A stretch of DNA of 64,000 nucleotides from CAVVMA01 sp963830715 (GCA_963830715.1 CAWHNS010000006.1:310001-374000), one strand, 5' to 3'. Positions 1-11,799 are shown, numbered from the stretch's first letter. Made by a program: numbers and translations. Notes: a model not told the origin generated them from the sequence alone.

Positions 1-1
1 A

Positions 2-1759
2 ATCTCCGTGCGAGTCGAGCGATCCGGCGATGGGACCACCGTCGTTCGCGCGATCGTGTCGAATCGCGGCGCCGAGCCAATTGCGCTCGAATCCGCGATT
101 TTCCACATCGCCACGGGAGTCGCGGCCGATCGTCCGGCGCGATTCTTCAAGCACGGCTACCAGTCGTGGAGCGCGTCGCGAGCGGTCAAAGTCGGAGCGA
201 GTCTGAATCATCGCCTCGACGGCGCACCGGACTTGATGCGGTTGTGCTATCAGAGCGAGACTACCCGACCCGCGGATTCGCCCGAAGCCGCATCCTCCGA
301 GCTCTTCACGATTCTCGAGGCCGACGGAGTAAGCGAGCGCCTTCTCGCCGGATTCATCGGCGCGGCCTCGCAGTTGACCACGCTTGCCGTGACCACTGCG
401 GACGAAATCCGCGCGCGTGCGATTCTCGACGGAGTCGCGCTGGCGCCCGGCGCGGATCGCGAAATCGAGCCGCTGATGCTGTTGCGGGCGGAGCAGTCCG
501 CGGCCCATCTGGCGGCGCGATGGGCCGCGCGCACCGGCGCCGCCATGAAGGCGCGTGTCGGTGCGCCTTACCAGCGCGGATGGTGCTCCTGGTACCATTA
601 CTTCCACGCGATCACAGAGGATGCGCTGCGGGCGAATCTTGCCGCGCTGGCCGCCGCGCGAAACGAGTTCCCGATCGATCTCATCCAGCTCGACGACGGC
701 TTCCAATCCGCGCTGGGCGACTGGGACGCGACCAACGCCAAGTTCCCGAGCGGGCTCAAACGAATCGCCGACGAGATCCGGAACGTCGGTTTCGAGGCCG
801 GAATCTGGACCGCGCCGTTTCTGGCCGCGCGCGATTCGCAAATCATGGCCGCGCATCCGGACTGGTTCATCCGCGATCCGAGCGGCGAACCTCTCAAGGC
901 CGGCTACAACACCAACTGGACCAGCCATCAGGACGGCTTCGCATACGCGCTCGACCCGAGCAATCCGGCTTTCGCGTCGCATCTCGAAGGTCTGTTCGAA
1001 AAGCTGGCGGTAAAATTCGGCTATTCATATCTGAAACTCGACTTTTTGTATGCCGCCGCGGCGCAGGGCGTGCGCCACGACGGTAGCCTGACGCGCGCGC
1101 AAGCGCTTCGGCGCGGCCTCGAGGCGATCCGCGCCGGCGCCGGCGAGCGCGCGTTCATCCTGGGATGCGGATGCCCGCTCGGGCCGGCGATCGGGGTGGT
1201 AGACGGGATGCGCATCGGGCCGGACGTCTCGCCGGCATGGAAAACCGGAACCGCGCATGCAATCGACGCGATCGTCGCGCGCAGCTTCATGCATCGCCGG
1301 CTCTGGCTCAACGACCCGGACTGCCTGATGCTCCGCGAGCGCGACACCAGCCTGAACGCGGACGAGCGCGGCGCCCTGGCAGCCGCGATCGCGATTAGCG
1401 GCGGGATGCTCCTGCTCTCGGACGACATGAGCCTGCTGGCCGCGCGCGAGGGCGCGCTCTTCAGCCGCGTCGCGGCCGTCGGCGCGGAGGTTGACGCCGA
1501 TTCCGCGCGCGAGCCCGCGATGGCGCTCGATCTCATGACCGATCAACCGATTCGGGTGTTGAAGAAGGAACTGCACGGGTACGCGCTGGCGGCGATTCTG
1601 AATCGAAGCGATCATGCCGAGCGGGTCGCACTTTCCGAACCCGGCCAGGACGGCGACGGCGACTACAGGATCGTCGCGCTCGACGGCGCCGAGGACGACG
1701 CACCCGCGTCGATCGAGATTCCACCGCACGGCGCGTGCATCGTCAGGATCCGGCGGTAA
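2..1759 (+). CDS. Alpha-galactosidase, GH36 family (5' end probably cut by window)
   Basis: Retaining glycoside hydrolase predicted to release galactose from alpha-galactosides. The frame is open to the window edge, so the annotated start (a GTG at 8) may not be the true one. The GH36 core is clear: GWCSWYHYF near residue 196, LIQLDDGF near 223, then YLKLDFLY, whose Asp345 fits the catalytic nucleophile, and RIGPDVS, whose Asp406 fits the acid/base. A beta-sandwich-like C-terminal part follows. Galactokinase and a sugar nucleotidyltransferase lie 1.2 to 3.4 kb downstream on the other strand, consistent with galactose use. Family membership is seen in the sequence; the substrate is inferred. 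Confidence 0.85.
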   Translation: MSVRVERSGDGTTVVRAIVSNRGAEPIALESAIFHIATGVAADRPARFFKHGYQSWSASRAVKVGASLNHRLDGAPDLMRLCYQSETTRPADSPEAASSELFTILEADGVSERLLAGFIGAASQLTTLAVTTADEIRARAILDGVALAPGADREIEPLMLLRAEQSAAHLAARWAARTGAAMKARVGAPYQRGWCSWYHYFHAITEDALRANLAALAAARNEFPIDLIQLDDGFQSALGDWDATNAKFPSGLKRIADEIRNVGFEAGIWTAPFLAARDSQIMAAHPDWFIRDPSGEPLKAGYNTNWTSHQDGFAYALDPSNPAFASHLEGLFEKLAVKFGYSYLKLDFLYAAAAQGVRHDGSLTRAQALRRGLEAIRAGAGERAFILGCGCPLGPAIGVVDGMRIGPDVSPAWKTGTAHAIDAIVARSFMHRRLWLNDPDCLMLRERDTSLNADERGALAAAIAISGGMLLLSDDMSLLAAREGALFSRVAAVGAEVDADSAREPAMALDLMTDQPIRVLKKELHGYALAAILNRSDHAERVALSEPGQDGDGDYRIVALDGAEDDAPASIEIPPHGACIVRIRR

Positions 1760-1802
1760 AATGTGAGAGCAGGATTCGTCAATCGCGGCAGGGTCACTCA
1801 TC

Positions 1803-2867
1803 ATGAGCGCGAAACAGTACGAGGTGCTCGACCCGGCGCTTGAAATCATCGCGGCGTACGGACCCGATCTCCGCAACGGTCTTACCAATCACGCCCCGAT
1901 GGCGATCGAGGCGCTGTGTGCGATGGGCCGTGGCGACGCGGCGATGCGCTGGCTGGAGCACTATCGCAAGGGAATGGCGCCGCGGCCCGCGCCTCGCGAG
2001 CGGATTGAGACTGGCCGCGACCAATGGCGCTCCGCGGCCGGGCGGATCGAGCGGGTCGCGGATTGGAGCGCGCTCTTCGAGAACGAGTTGAAAGAGGCCC
2101 CGTGGCCGGAGGTATTGGATCGATGGGTCGGTCGCTTCGCGCCGGGAATTTCGGCGTCCGCAACGCACGGCGTGATTCGCGTTGGTCACGCGGCCAGAGG
2201 ACTGTCGCAAGCGGAATCGCCCGAGAGGCTCAAGGAGTTGGCGGACGGCCTCGCATACTGGGCCGCGACGTACGAGGAGTTGCCGACCGACCTGTCGGCG
2301 CCATCCAACCTGCGCCCGCGACAGGCGATCTTGCGCGTCGCCAGCGTGCCGCAGGAGAAGCGCAAATACTCCGGGACGATCACAGGCTCGCTCCGGGATC
2401 TGGATAGATTTCCGGACTTCGCGCCGGTGATCGCGCTGGTCGGCATTGAAGGCGAGGGCGATCCGTCGAGCCTGATTTCGGAATTGACCGAGACCTTCGC
2501 GCGCGTCTATCTCGCGAACGCGCACGACGTGCTGACCGCGATCGTGTTCATCCACGGCGTCACCAGCGCGGCGTCACTGCGGCTGATGCTGCCTCATCTG
2601 CATGACCGGACCGCGCGGGCCGGGGCCCGGTATGCGTGGCAGGCCGGATGCGCGCTCTACGCGGCGTTCGGCGCCCGGCCGGCGCCATCGGGCGAGATCG
2701 AGCCGCCGCGCGAATCGCGCGAGAGGCTGGTCGAGATGGCAGTCGAAAACCAGGACGAGCACGCGATCAAATTCACCGAGGCCTGCATTCGCGAAGATGC
2801 GCTCAGTCCGTCGCCGGCCTATCTTGCCGCAGCGCGCCACGCGCTCGGCATATTACGGCCGGATTAG
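1803..2867 (+). CDS. Questin oxidase-like (DUF4243) family protein
   Basis: A 354-residue soluble protein resembling the questin oxidase-like family, whose fungal members cleave anthraquinone rings. The best signature is HGVIRVGHAARGL near residue 121, followed by an alpha-helical LAYWAATYEELP segment; a later HGVTSAASLRLMLPHL stretch also fits. No signal peptide or membrane segment is visible. It begins 43 bp after the alpha-galactosidase on the same strand and may share its transcript. Bacterial members are mostly uncharacterised, so the substrate is unknown. Confidence 0.6.
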   Translation: MSAKQYEVLDPALEIIAAYGPDLRNGLTNHAPMAIEALCAMGRGDAAMRWLEHYRKGMAPRPAPRERIETGRDQWRSAAGRIERVADWSALFENELKEAPWPEVLDRWVGRFAPGISASATHGVIRVGHAARGLSQAESPERLKELADGLAYWAATYEELPTDLSAPSNLRPRQAILRVASVPQEKRKYSGTITGSLRDLDRFPDFAPVIALVGIEGEGDPSSLISELTETFARVYLANAHDVLTAIVFIHGVTSAASLRLMLPHLHDRTARAGARYAWQAGCALYAAFGARPAPSGEIEPPRESRERLVEMAVENQDEHAIKFTEACIREDALSPSPAYLAAARHALGILRPD

Positions 2868-2881
2868 GGATTGCTTGTAGC

Positions 2882-2951
2882 GGCGACTCGCGAGTCGCCC
2901 GCGTCGAGGGCGAGCGCGCTGGAAGGGTCGCGGGCGGGTCTCGACCCGCCC
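2882..2951. repeat. Two palindromes between convergent genes (REP-like / terminator region)
   Basis: A perfect 18-nt palindrome built on GGCGACTCG/CGAGTCGCC lies at 2882-2899. A 9-bp-arm inverted repeat (GGGCGGGTC, 2-nt loop, GACCCGCCC) lies at 2932-2951. They sit in the gap between the convergent ends of the DUF4243 gene and galK. They could act as a bidirectional terminator or be a dispersed REP-type repeat; no T-tract follows. Confidence 0.5.
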
Positions 2952-3003
2952 CTACGTGCGAAGACGCCAGGCGGGCAAATCGCCCGATCGGGAAGGTATT
3001 CCG

Positions 3004-4401
3004 TCACGCAGCGGCCATCTCGATCACGCTTGCGCCCGGGCCTGCGTGGAGGACTGCGCGCGACGCTTCGCGCTGCGACGAATCGAGATTGAGCGCCGAG
3101 TAATAGCTGCGATCGAGTTCGGCAATCGCCCGATCGGCGGACGAAGATCGGCATAGCGCGATAATCGAGCCGCCGAAGCCCGCTCCCGTCAGCCGCGCTC
3201 CCAGCGCGCCACCGCGCCGCGCGCATTCGACCATCCGGTCGAGCCGCGGCGTGCTGACCTCGAAGTCGTCCGCAAGGCTCCGATGCGAAGCGTTCATCAA
3301 CTCGCCCAACTCTTCGAGATGTCCGGCCTCGAGCGCGGCGACCGCGCGTTCGACGCGCCTGGTCTCGGTCAACACGTGACGGGCGCGGCGAAGAATTTCC
3401 AGCGGGCGTTGCGGATCGAGAACGATCCGGTTCGGCCCGTTGCCGAGCAGTTCCGCAGCGAGCGCCCGCGCATCGGTCCCCAGCACCCTCGCTGCGTCGT
3501 CGAGGCCGTTGAGTTGCGGCGGCGCGGACGAGGCGAGCGTCTCGGCCAGTTCGTCCGGTTCCCACGCCGCGAGGCGCCGGACGACATCGCCGATTATCCT
3601 GACCCCGTCGAGCTTGAGCGCGCGGGCGAGAATTCTTGCGGCGAGTGCGCACTCGACGACGCGCCGGTTGTACTCGGCGCGGACCTTGCCGGACTTGTCG
3701 GCGACTTCGCGGCTGTCGGCCACGACCAGGGCCGCATCCGCCGGCATCCTGACGGGCCTCACTCGCAGCGGATCGAACTCGATGAAGAGCGCGTGATCCC
3801 GCCGGCCCAGAATCGAGGCGGCCTGGTCCATCCCGCCCGCCATCGCGCCGACATACCATTCGCTGCGCGCGACCATCCGGGCGGCTTCGAGCGGGGGGCG
3901 CACAAGCCCGTTGGCGGCCATGAACGCCATCGCGCTCGCGACGGTGAGCGCCGCCGATGATGAAAGTCCGGCTGCGGGCGGCACGCGGCCATCGACCCAC
4001 ATCGCGGCGCCGCGAAGCCGCGCGACATCGGTCCCGCGCGCGGCGAAGTGATCGATCACGCCCTGGAGCGCGGCCTTGACGTAATTGCCCCAGTCGCCGG
4101 TTTCGAAGGGGGCGATGCTTCGTGCGATCGCGAAGCTGCGGCGCTGGTAGGTGGGGTCCGCGTTTTGGAGTTCGATTTCGGGGCCGGAGAGCCGGGCGGC
4201 GACCACGATTGTCGAGCGATCGATCGCAGCGGGCAGCACCGGCAATCCACTGTAATCGGTGTGCTCGCCGATCAGATTGACTCTGCCCGGCGCCCGCGCG
4301 GCCCAAATCGGCCGGCCGGCGCCGACCCGATCCCGCGCCATCGCCGCCAGCGATGCGGCGCGGTCGAGCTCGCCTTTCTCCCATCCTTCGTGCGAGGTCA
4401 T
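3004..4401 (-). CDS. galK: Galactokinase (GHMP kinase)
   Basis: Phosphorylates alpha-D-galactose at C1 with ATP. The GHMP signatures are all present: GRVNLIGEHTDY at residues 39-50 (sugar-binding galactokinase signature), PPAAGLSSSAAL in the middle (ATP-binding loop) and GARLTGAGFGGS near the C-terminus. The open frame runs further upstream, but the ATG at 4401 is preferred because it overlaps the TGA of the nucleotidyltransferase as ATGA, implying translational coupling, and gives a normal N-terminus (465 aa). No galT or galE is present in the window. Confidence 0.85.
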   Translation of the reverse strand: MTSHEGWEKGELDRAASLAAMARDRVGAGRPIWAARAPGRVNLIGEHTDYSGLPVLPAAIDRSTIVVAARLSGPEIELQNADPTYQRRSFAIARSIAPFETGDWGNYVKAALQGVIDHFAARGTDVARLRGAAMWVDGRVPPAAGLSSSAALTVASAMAFMAANGLVRPPLEAARMVARSEWYVGAMAGGMDQAASILGRRDHALFIEFDPLRVRPVRMPADAALVVADSREVADKSGKVRAEYNRRVVECALAARILARALKLDGVRIIGDVVRRLAAWEPDELAETLASSAPPQLNGLDDAARVLGTDARALAAELLGNGPNRIVLDPQRPLEILRRARHVLTETRRVERAVAALEAGHLEELGELMNASHRSLADDFEVSTPRLDRMVECARRGGALGARLTGAGFGGSIIALCRSSSADRAIAELDRSYYSALNLDSSQREASRAVLHAGPGASVIEMAAA

Positions 4402-5165
4402 TGGACTGATCTTCGGAGAGTTCTTCGCGGCCTGAATGCCTTGCGGGCCGCGGCCACATCCTCGGGCGTGCCGACATCGCTCCAAAAGCCCCGCAACTCG
4501 ACGACGCGCACTTGCAGCCCGTCGTCAACCATCGCGATGATCGCGCCGGGGATCTCGACTTCGCCGCGCGGCGACACTTCGAGACGGCGAAGATAGTCGA
4601 ACAGCCGCGGAGTGGAGGCGAACAGCCCCGCGTTGTTCCAGTTGGTCGTCGAGGTTCCGGGCGCGGGCTTCTCGACGAACCGTTGCACCCGCATCTCACG
4701 ATCGACATAGACGGCTGCGCCGCGATATGGGTCCCGCACGCGGTTCACTGCGAGCAGCAGATCGTATTCGGAGTTCCGCGCTTCGCCGGCGAACCGATGA
4801 TAAAACTCGCGATCCATGAGCACGTCGCCCCATCCGAAGAGGAATCGCGGCTCGGCCCCGAGCGCAGGCATCGCCGCGAGCATCGCGCCGGCGGTGCCAT
4901 TGAGTGGGTTTTGCCGCACGGTCGTGATCGCCAGATCGCGACGCCCGGCGGCGAAGCGCGCGCAGAACTGCTCGATCTGTTCGCCCAGGTATCCCACGAC
5001 GACGATCGCATGCTCGATTCCGGCCTGCGCCAGCCCGTCGAGGATATGGGCTATTATCGGCGCGCCGGCGACCTCGAGCATCGGCTTGGGCGTGTTCGCG
5101 GTAAGGGCGCCCAAGCGCACGCCGCGCCCGGCCGCGAGCAGAATCGCCTTGCGGATGACGTTCAC
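4398..5165 (-). CDS. Sugar-1-phosphate nucleotidyltransferase (NTP_transferase family)
   Basis: A 255-residue protein with the N-terminal signature AILLAAGRGVRLG followed by TPKPMLEVAGAPI, typical of enzymes that join a sugar 1-phosphate to an NTP. FGWGDVLMD in the middle is the metal-binding Asp region. There is no C-terminal left-handed helix, so it is not GlmU-like. It is coupled to galK by an ATGA overlap, which suggests that its substrate is galactose 1-phosphate, giving UDP-galactose directly. That substrate is an inference; mannose- or glucose-1-phosphate enzymes have the same fold. Confidence 0.7.
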   Translation of the reverse strand: MNVIRKAILLAAGRGVRLGALTANTPKPMLEVAGAPIIAHILDGLAQAGIEHAIVVVGYLGEQIEQFCARFAAGRRDLAITTVRQNPLNGTAGAMLAAMPALGAEPRFLFGWGDVLMDREFYHRFAGEARNSEYDLLLAVNRVRDPYRGAAVYVDREMRVQRFVEKPAPGTSTTNWNNAGLFASTPRLFDYLRRLEVSPRGEVEIPGAIIAMVDDGLQVRVVELRGFWSDVGTPEDVAAARKAFRPRRTLRRSVQ

Positions 5166-5235
5166 TGGCGGGCTCCCGCCGATAGTCTAGCTGATCCGAA
5201 GGCAATCGCGGGGTGTTCACTCGCGCTGTCGCTGG

Positions 5236-5241
5236 TATAAA
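5236..5241 (+). promoter_or_regulatory. Possible -10 element upstream of ribBA
   Basis: TATAAA (within TATAAAAT) lies 56 bp before the ribBA start, in the gap between divergent genes. No convincing -35 hexamer is seen at 16-18 bp upstream, and no FMN riboswitch (RFN element) consensus is visible in this leader. Confidence 0.3.
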
Positions 5242-5296
5242 ATGCGGCTCGTAAGCCTCCGACTCGGGGCGATCGCCCGGGCGGAGAGCAGTTTCG

Positions 5297-6478
5297 ATGT
5301 TCGGCGATATAAATCTCCGCCCCAAAGCCACACTGCCGTTCGTCACGGTCGAGGAAGCGCTCGAAGAGACGCGCCGCGGCAGGATGCTGATCCTGATGGA
5401 CGACGAGCAGCGCGAGAACGAGGGCGACCTGTGCATGGCGGCCGAAAAAGTCACCCCCGAAGCGATCAACTTCATGGCCAGGTACGGGCGGGGGCTGATT
5501 TGCCTGCCGATGGCGGCGGAGCGGATCGAGCGGCTGGGACTGACGATGATGGTCGGCGACAATCAGGCCCCGCTTGGGACCGCGTTTACAATTTCGATCA
5601 CGGCGCGGCGATGCGCCGGGAAGGGAATCTCGGCCGCCGATCGCGCGACCACTATCCTGCACGCGGTGCGCGAGGACGCCACCGGTGCGGAGTTCGTCAC
5701 GCCCGGCCACGTTTATCCGCTGTGGGCGAAAGACGGCGGCGTGCTGGTCCGCACCGGCCAGACCGAGGGCGCGGTGGACCTCGCGCGGCTTGCCGGTCTC
5801 AAGCCGGCGGGCGTGATTTGCGAGATCCTCAAGGAGGACGGCTCGATGGCGCGGCGCGACGACCTGGTCGAATTCGCCCGCATCCACGGACTCAAGATCG
5901 TCACGGTCGCCGACGTGATCGAGTATCGGCTGCGCAACGAGACGCTGGTCCGCCGCATCGCGGAAGCTCGCCTGCCCACCGCCTACGGTGAGTTCAGCGC
6001 CTGCGTCTATCGCAGCGAGGTCGACATGACCGAGCATCTGGTGCTCATCAAGGGCAAGGTGGATCCGTCGCGGCCGATCCGCGTCCGGGCGCATCGCGAG
6101 TACCTGCCGGGCGACGTGTTCGGCTATATGCAGCGCAACACCCGCGATCTGTTGCGCGCCTCGATGGCGCGAATTGCGGCTGCGGGCGAAGGCGTTATCC
6201 TGTATCTGAAGCGCGAATCCAGCGCGATAGCGAATGAACTCAACGGCGCGCTCGGCGATCTAGGGGGACGGGCGACCACCCGCTTGAGTCCTCCGGAAGC
6301 CGATTTCCGCGATTACGGAGTGGGCGCACAGATCCTGCGGGACATCGGAGTGCGCAAGATGATTCTGCTTTCGGATTCCGCGCCGAGGCTCGCGAACCTG
6401 CCCGGCTATGGGCTGGAAATCGTCGGCAGCGAGCCGCTCACAGTCAAGCCGCCGGCGAAAGGCACCCCGGCGAGTTAG
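5297..6478 (+). CDS. ribBA: RibBA-type protein: DHBP synthase with degenerate GTP cyclohydrolase II domain
   Basis: Riboflavin pathway protein of 393 aa. Residues 15-212 are a 3,4-dihydroxy-2-butanone 4-phosphate synthase domain with an intact DDEQRENEGD motif (35-44), GISAADRA (110-117) and PGHVYPL (136-142). Residue 155 is Gln in RTGQTEGAVDL, where E. coli RibB has His. Residues 215-385 have the GTP cyclohydrolase II fold, but all three zinc cysteines are missing: the positions equivalent to E. coli RibA Cys54, Cys65 and Cys67 are Tyr269, Arg280 and Thr282. The catalytic REGRGIGL-type segment reads KRESSAIANE. The second half is therefore predicted not to hydrolyse GTP. Confidence 0.85.
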   Translation: MFGDINLRPKATLPFVTVEEALEETRRGRMLILMDDEQRENEGDLCMAAEKVTPEAINFMARYGRGLICLPMAAERIERLGLTMMVGDNQAPLGTAFTISITARRCAGKGISAADRATTILHAVREDATGAEFVTPGHVYPLWAKDGGVLVRTGQTEGAVDLARLAGLKPAGVICEILKEDGSMARRDDLVEFARIHGLKIVTVADVIEYRLRNETLVRRIAEARLPTAYGEFSACVYRSEVDMTEHLVLIKGKVDPSRPIRVRAHREYLPGDVFGYMQRNTRDLLRASMARIAAAGEGVILYLKRESSAIANELNGALGDLGGRATTRLSPPEADFRDYGVGAQILRDIGVRKMILLSDSAPRLANLPGYGLEIVGSEPLTVKPPAKGTPAS

Positions 6479-6501
6479 CGCGCGGCTCACCTCGTACGGC
6501 G

Positions 6502-8292
6502 GTGTCCCCGATAGTGAACGACCACGATACCGGGTGTGCGGCGCGCGCGATCGCTGCGGTGGTGGCTGTCGTGATGATTGGCCTCATCGCCGCAGTGCGG
6601 CCCGCGCTTGCGGACGCGCTGCTCAAACCCGAACAGGTCGTTGCCTTCGGCGACATCAAGCTCGACAAGCCGCTCGGCGTCGGACGAACCAGCACGCTCA
6701 AGGTCATCGCGGAGGTGGCTCCGGGATGGCATATCAATTCAGATCGCCCTACGAGTCCCGACTACATACCGACGCGCCTCACAATGACGGCGCCCGACGG
6801 CGTGACGATCGGCCCCGTCCACTATCCGACGGCGGAGCTGCTGGCGCTCGAGTTCTCCGGCGATGAAAAGCTCTCGGTTTTCAGCGGAAGCCTTGAGTTC
6901 GAAATTCCGGTCAGTGTCAGCGCGTCGTTCAAGCCGAGCCCCTCGATACCCGCGACCGTCACGCTCAACTACCAGCCGTGCAACAACAACCTCTGCCTGC
7001 GGCCCGCATCGATCAGTTCGCAGGTGCAGCTCGCCGGTTCAGACAAGAGCGAGGCCCAACTGCTGATAGCGAGCCGGCACGAGCCGCCGGAGGAGTCGGT
7101 GGTCTCGGGAATCTTCACGCGGCACGGCTACCTGCTGGGTTTTCTGTTTGTCCTTCTCGCCGGCGTCGCGCTGAACCTGACTCCGTGCGTATATCCGCTG
7201 ATCGCCGTCACGATCGCCTATTTCGGGAACCAGGGCGGCACGACGCGCAGAATGGTGACGCTCGCGCTGACCTATGTGCTCGGGATCGCGCTGATGTTCT
7301 CCAGCGTCGGCGTGGCGGTGGCGCTGTCGGGAGGCCTGTTTGGCGCGGCGCTTCAAAATCCGTACGTGCTGGCGGGAATCGCGGCGATGCTGCTCGCGCT
7401 GGCGGCGTCGAGCTTCGGATGGTTCTCGCTACAGCCGCCGCAGTGGCTCATGAATCGGGCGGGCGTGGCGCGGCCCGGCTACGTCGGGGCGCTCGCGATG
7501 GGCCTCGGGATGGGAGTCGTGGCGGCGCCGTGTATCGGGCCGGTGGTTCTGGGTCTGCTGCTGCTGGTCGAGCGCAGCCAGAGTCCGGCCTTCGGGTTCG
7601 CGCTGTTTTTCACTTTGGCGGTCGGGCTCGGATTGCCCTACGTGGCGCTCGCGCTCGCCGCCGGAAGCATTCGCCGGCTGCCGCGTTCCGGCGAATGGCT
7701 GAGCTGGATCGAGCAACTGTTCGGTTTCGTGCTGACCGGGGCTGGCGCTGTATTTCATCGATCCGATCGTGCCCAATCATCTGATCGCGCGCCTGCTTCC
7801 CTACTATGCCGCGGCAGTGGGAATCTTCCTCGGCTTTTTCACCCCTGCGGGGCGCAACTGGCGTCCATTTTGGGTGCTCAGAACGGCGCTTGGAACGCTG
7901 TCGGCCGCCGCATTCATATATCTGCTTTTGCCCGGACGGGCGGTGACGAAACTCGACTTCATGCCTTACGACTCCGCCGCGCTCGGCGCGCGCGCAGGAG
8001 TCAGCACAAGCCGGTCGTGATCGAATTCGGCGCGAGCTGGTGCATCCCGTGCCGGGAGATGGACACCACGACCTTCGCCGATCCGGACGTGCGCCGGGCA
8101 GCCTCGCGATTCGTCACGCTGCGCGCCGATCTGACCTCGCAGGACGGGAAGACCGACGCGCTGACCAAGGAATACGGAATCCAGGGTGTGCCGACCGCGG
8201 TGTTTATCGATTCGCAGGGCAAGATTCGCAAGCGCGTCGCGGGATATATCTCGGCGCGCGATTTCGTGGATAATCTGCGCGAGATCGACTGA
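6502..8292 (+). CDS. dsbD: Thiol:disulfide interchange protein DsbD (two compensating frameshifts)
   Basis: Carries electrons from cytoplasmic thioredoxin across the inner membrane to periplasmic partners. There is a signal segment, an N-terminal DsbD-alpha domain with a CNNNLC pair, a multi-pass CcdA-like core with TPCVYPLIAV and AAPCIGPVV cysteines, and a C-terminal thioredoxin domain with WCIPC. The track changes frame twice. Near 7738 an extra G in a GGGG run moves the end of the membrane domain (LALYFIDPIVPN onward) into the next frame, and near 7995 the original frame returns just before KPVVIEFGASWC. Read across both shifts the protein is full length. The start codon is GTG, 23 bp after ribBA. 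Confidence 0.85.
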   Translation: MSPIVNDHDTGCAARAIAAVVAVVMIGLIAAVRPALADALLKPEQVVAFGDIKLDKPLGVGRTSTLKVIAEVAPGWHINSDRPTSPDYIPTRLTMTAPDGVTIGPVHYPTAELLALEFSGDEKLSVFSGSLEFEIPVSVSASFKPSPSIPATVTLNYQPCNNNLCLRPASISSQVQLAGSDKSEAQLLIASRHEPPEESVVSGIFTRHGYLLGFLFVLLAGVALNLTPCVYPLIAVTIAYFGNQGGTTRRMVTLALTYVLGIALMFSSVGVAVALSGGLFGAALQNPYVLAGIAAMLLALAASSFGWFSLQPPQWLMNRAGVARPGYVGALAMGLGMGVVAAPCIGPVVLGLLLLVERSQSPAFGFALFFTLAVGLGLPYVALALAAGSIRRLPRSGEWLSWIEQLFGFVLTGAGAVFHRSDRAQSSDRAPASLLCRGSGNLPRLFHPCGAQLASILGAQNGAWNAVGRRIHISAFARTGGDETRLHALRLRRARRARRSQHKPVVIEFGASWCIPCREMDTTTFADPDVRRAASRFVTLRADLTSQDGKTDALTKEYGIQGVPTAVFIDSQGKIRKRVAGYISARDFVDNLREID

Positions 8293-8308
8293 AGCCCTCT
8301 TAGAATCG

Positions 8309-8999
8309 ATGGAGCCGAACGAGGCATTTGTTCGCGATCTGTTCGAGATAGTACGGGGGCGGCGCTCGTTCGGGCGCCATCCGCTGTGGCTGAAGATCGC
8401 GGCGGGCAGGGTCCCGCGCGACCGGATGACCGATCTTCGCGGCGCAGTTCTTCCTTCAGGTCCGCGAATTTCCCCGCGCGCTCAGCGCGTTGCACTCGCG
8501 ATGCTACAACGCCGGCGAGCGGCTCAAGCTGGCCGAGAGCCTCTACGAAGAGGAGACCGGCCGGATCTCCGGCAGCGCGCCTCATCCGGAGCTGTTCATC
8601 CGCCTGGGATTGGGGCTCGGGATGCGCCGCGAGGCGATGACCGAAGCGGCCGCGCTCCCTTCCACCGCGGCGCTTATCGATTGGTTCGAACTCTCCACCA
8701 AGGATCGCTCGTTCGCCGAGGGCGTTGCCGCCATCAACGTCGCGGCAGAAGGGCAGGTGCCGGGTAACTTCGCGCCGTTCGCCCGCGCGCTCGAAAGCCA
8801 TTACGGACTCGCGCGCGAGGACGTGATCTTCTTCGACGTCCACGAAACTGCCGATCGCGAGCACAGCGACGTTGGCGACAACATCCTGAGCCGGATGCCG
8901 ATGAGCGACGACGATCGGGCGCGCGTCAGGCGCGCCGCCGAACGGTCGCTCGATCTCTGGTGGCAGTTCTTCGACGGTATCGAGCGCGCTTGCGCGTAG
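8309..8999 (+). CDS. Haem-oxygenase-like diiron (PqqC/CADD-type) protein, frameshifted
   Basis: About 230 aa, alpha-helical, of the iron-containing redox enzyme / TenA-PqqC-CADD group. Expected metal-ligand motifs are present: EEETG after LAESLY, HPELF, AAEGQVPGNF, and HETADREHSD near the C-terminus, which matches the HxxxDxxH pattern of haem-oxygenase-like diiron oxidases. An extra G near 8443 splits the frame: MEPNEAFVRDLFE up to MTDLR lies in one frame and QFFLQVREFP onward in another. It starts 16 bp after dsbD. The substrate is unknown; CADD relatives make p-aminobenzoate from a protein tyrosine. Confidence 0.65.
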
Positions 9000-9271
9000 C
9001 GCAGCGCGTAAGGCCGCGCTTCGCCAGTTTGGAAACACTATTATATCCAAGCGATGTGAGTTTCGGCGATCTTGGTCGTTTGCGGGCCTCTTCCGGTTTG
9101 AAATTCGTTTCGGAAGTCGATGAGCTTTTGGCTGCGGCCATCAAATGGAAATATCGTTTGATTTCTGACGCCCACAATCTTCCTCCGACTTTACTTTCCA
9201 TACCTGAACGAATATTATTCTGAGGGCTGAGGGGGTTCTGGGGCGGGGCAGTTAAACCCCACTTTCCGGGT

Positions 9272-11695
<2,424 letters not shown>

Positions 11696-11799
11696 GTGCC
11701 TAAAGAGGGGTAGATGATGAGCCTAAGAGAAGCGCAGATCAGGCTCGATGCGATCGCTGGGCGGTGTGTCGGGTGCCATGACCACATCACCACGAAGCA

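Noticed and set aside
250..1888. Long antisense frames over the alpha-galactosidase and many other genes
   Set aside because: High GC gives long shadow frames; they lack family motifs, while the opposite strand has clear ones.
5166..5296. FMN riboswitch before ribBA
   Set aside because: The conserved RFN segments are not present in this 131-bp leader.
5759..5764. Loss of DHBP synthase activity because of Gln155
   Set aside because: I believe Gln also occurs at this position in RibBA proteins of other deltaproteobacteria-like bacteria, and the other catalytic residues are intact.
6502..8292. Programmed frameshifting in dsbD
   Set aside because: Two opposite shifts 250 bp apart, in a window with many other random one-base indels, fit sequencing error better.
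9057..9223. Small ORF upstream of gyrB (about 55 codons)
   Set aside because: No ribosome-binding site or recognisable family; more likely the AT-richer leader of gyrB.
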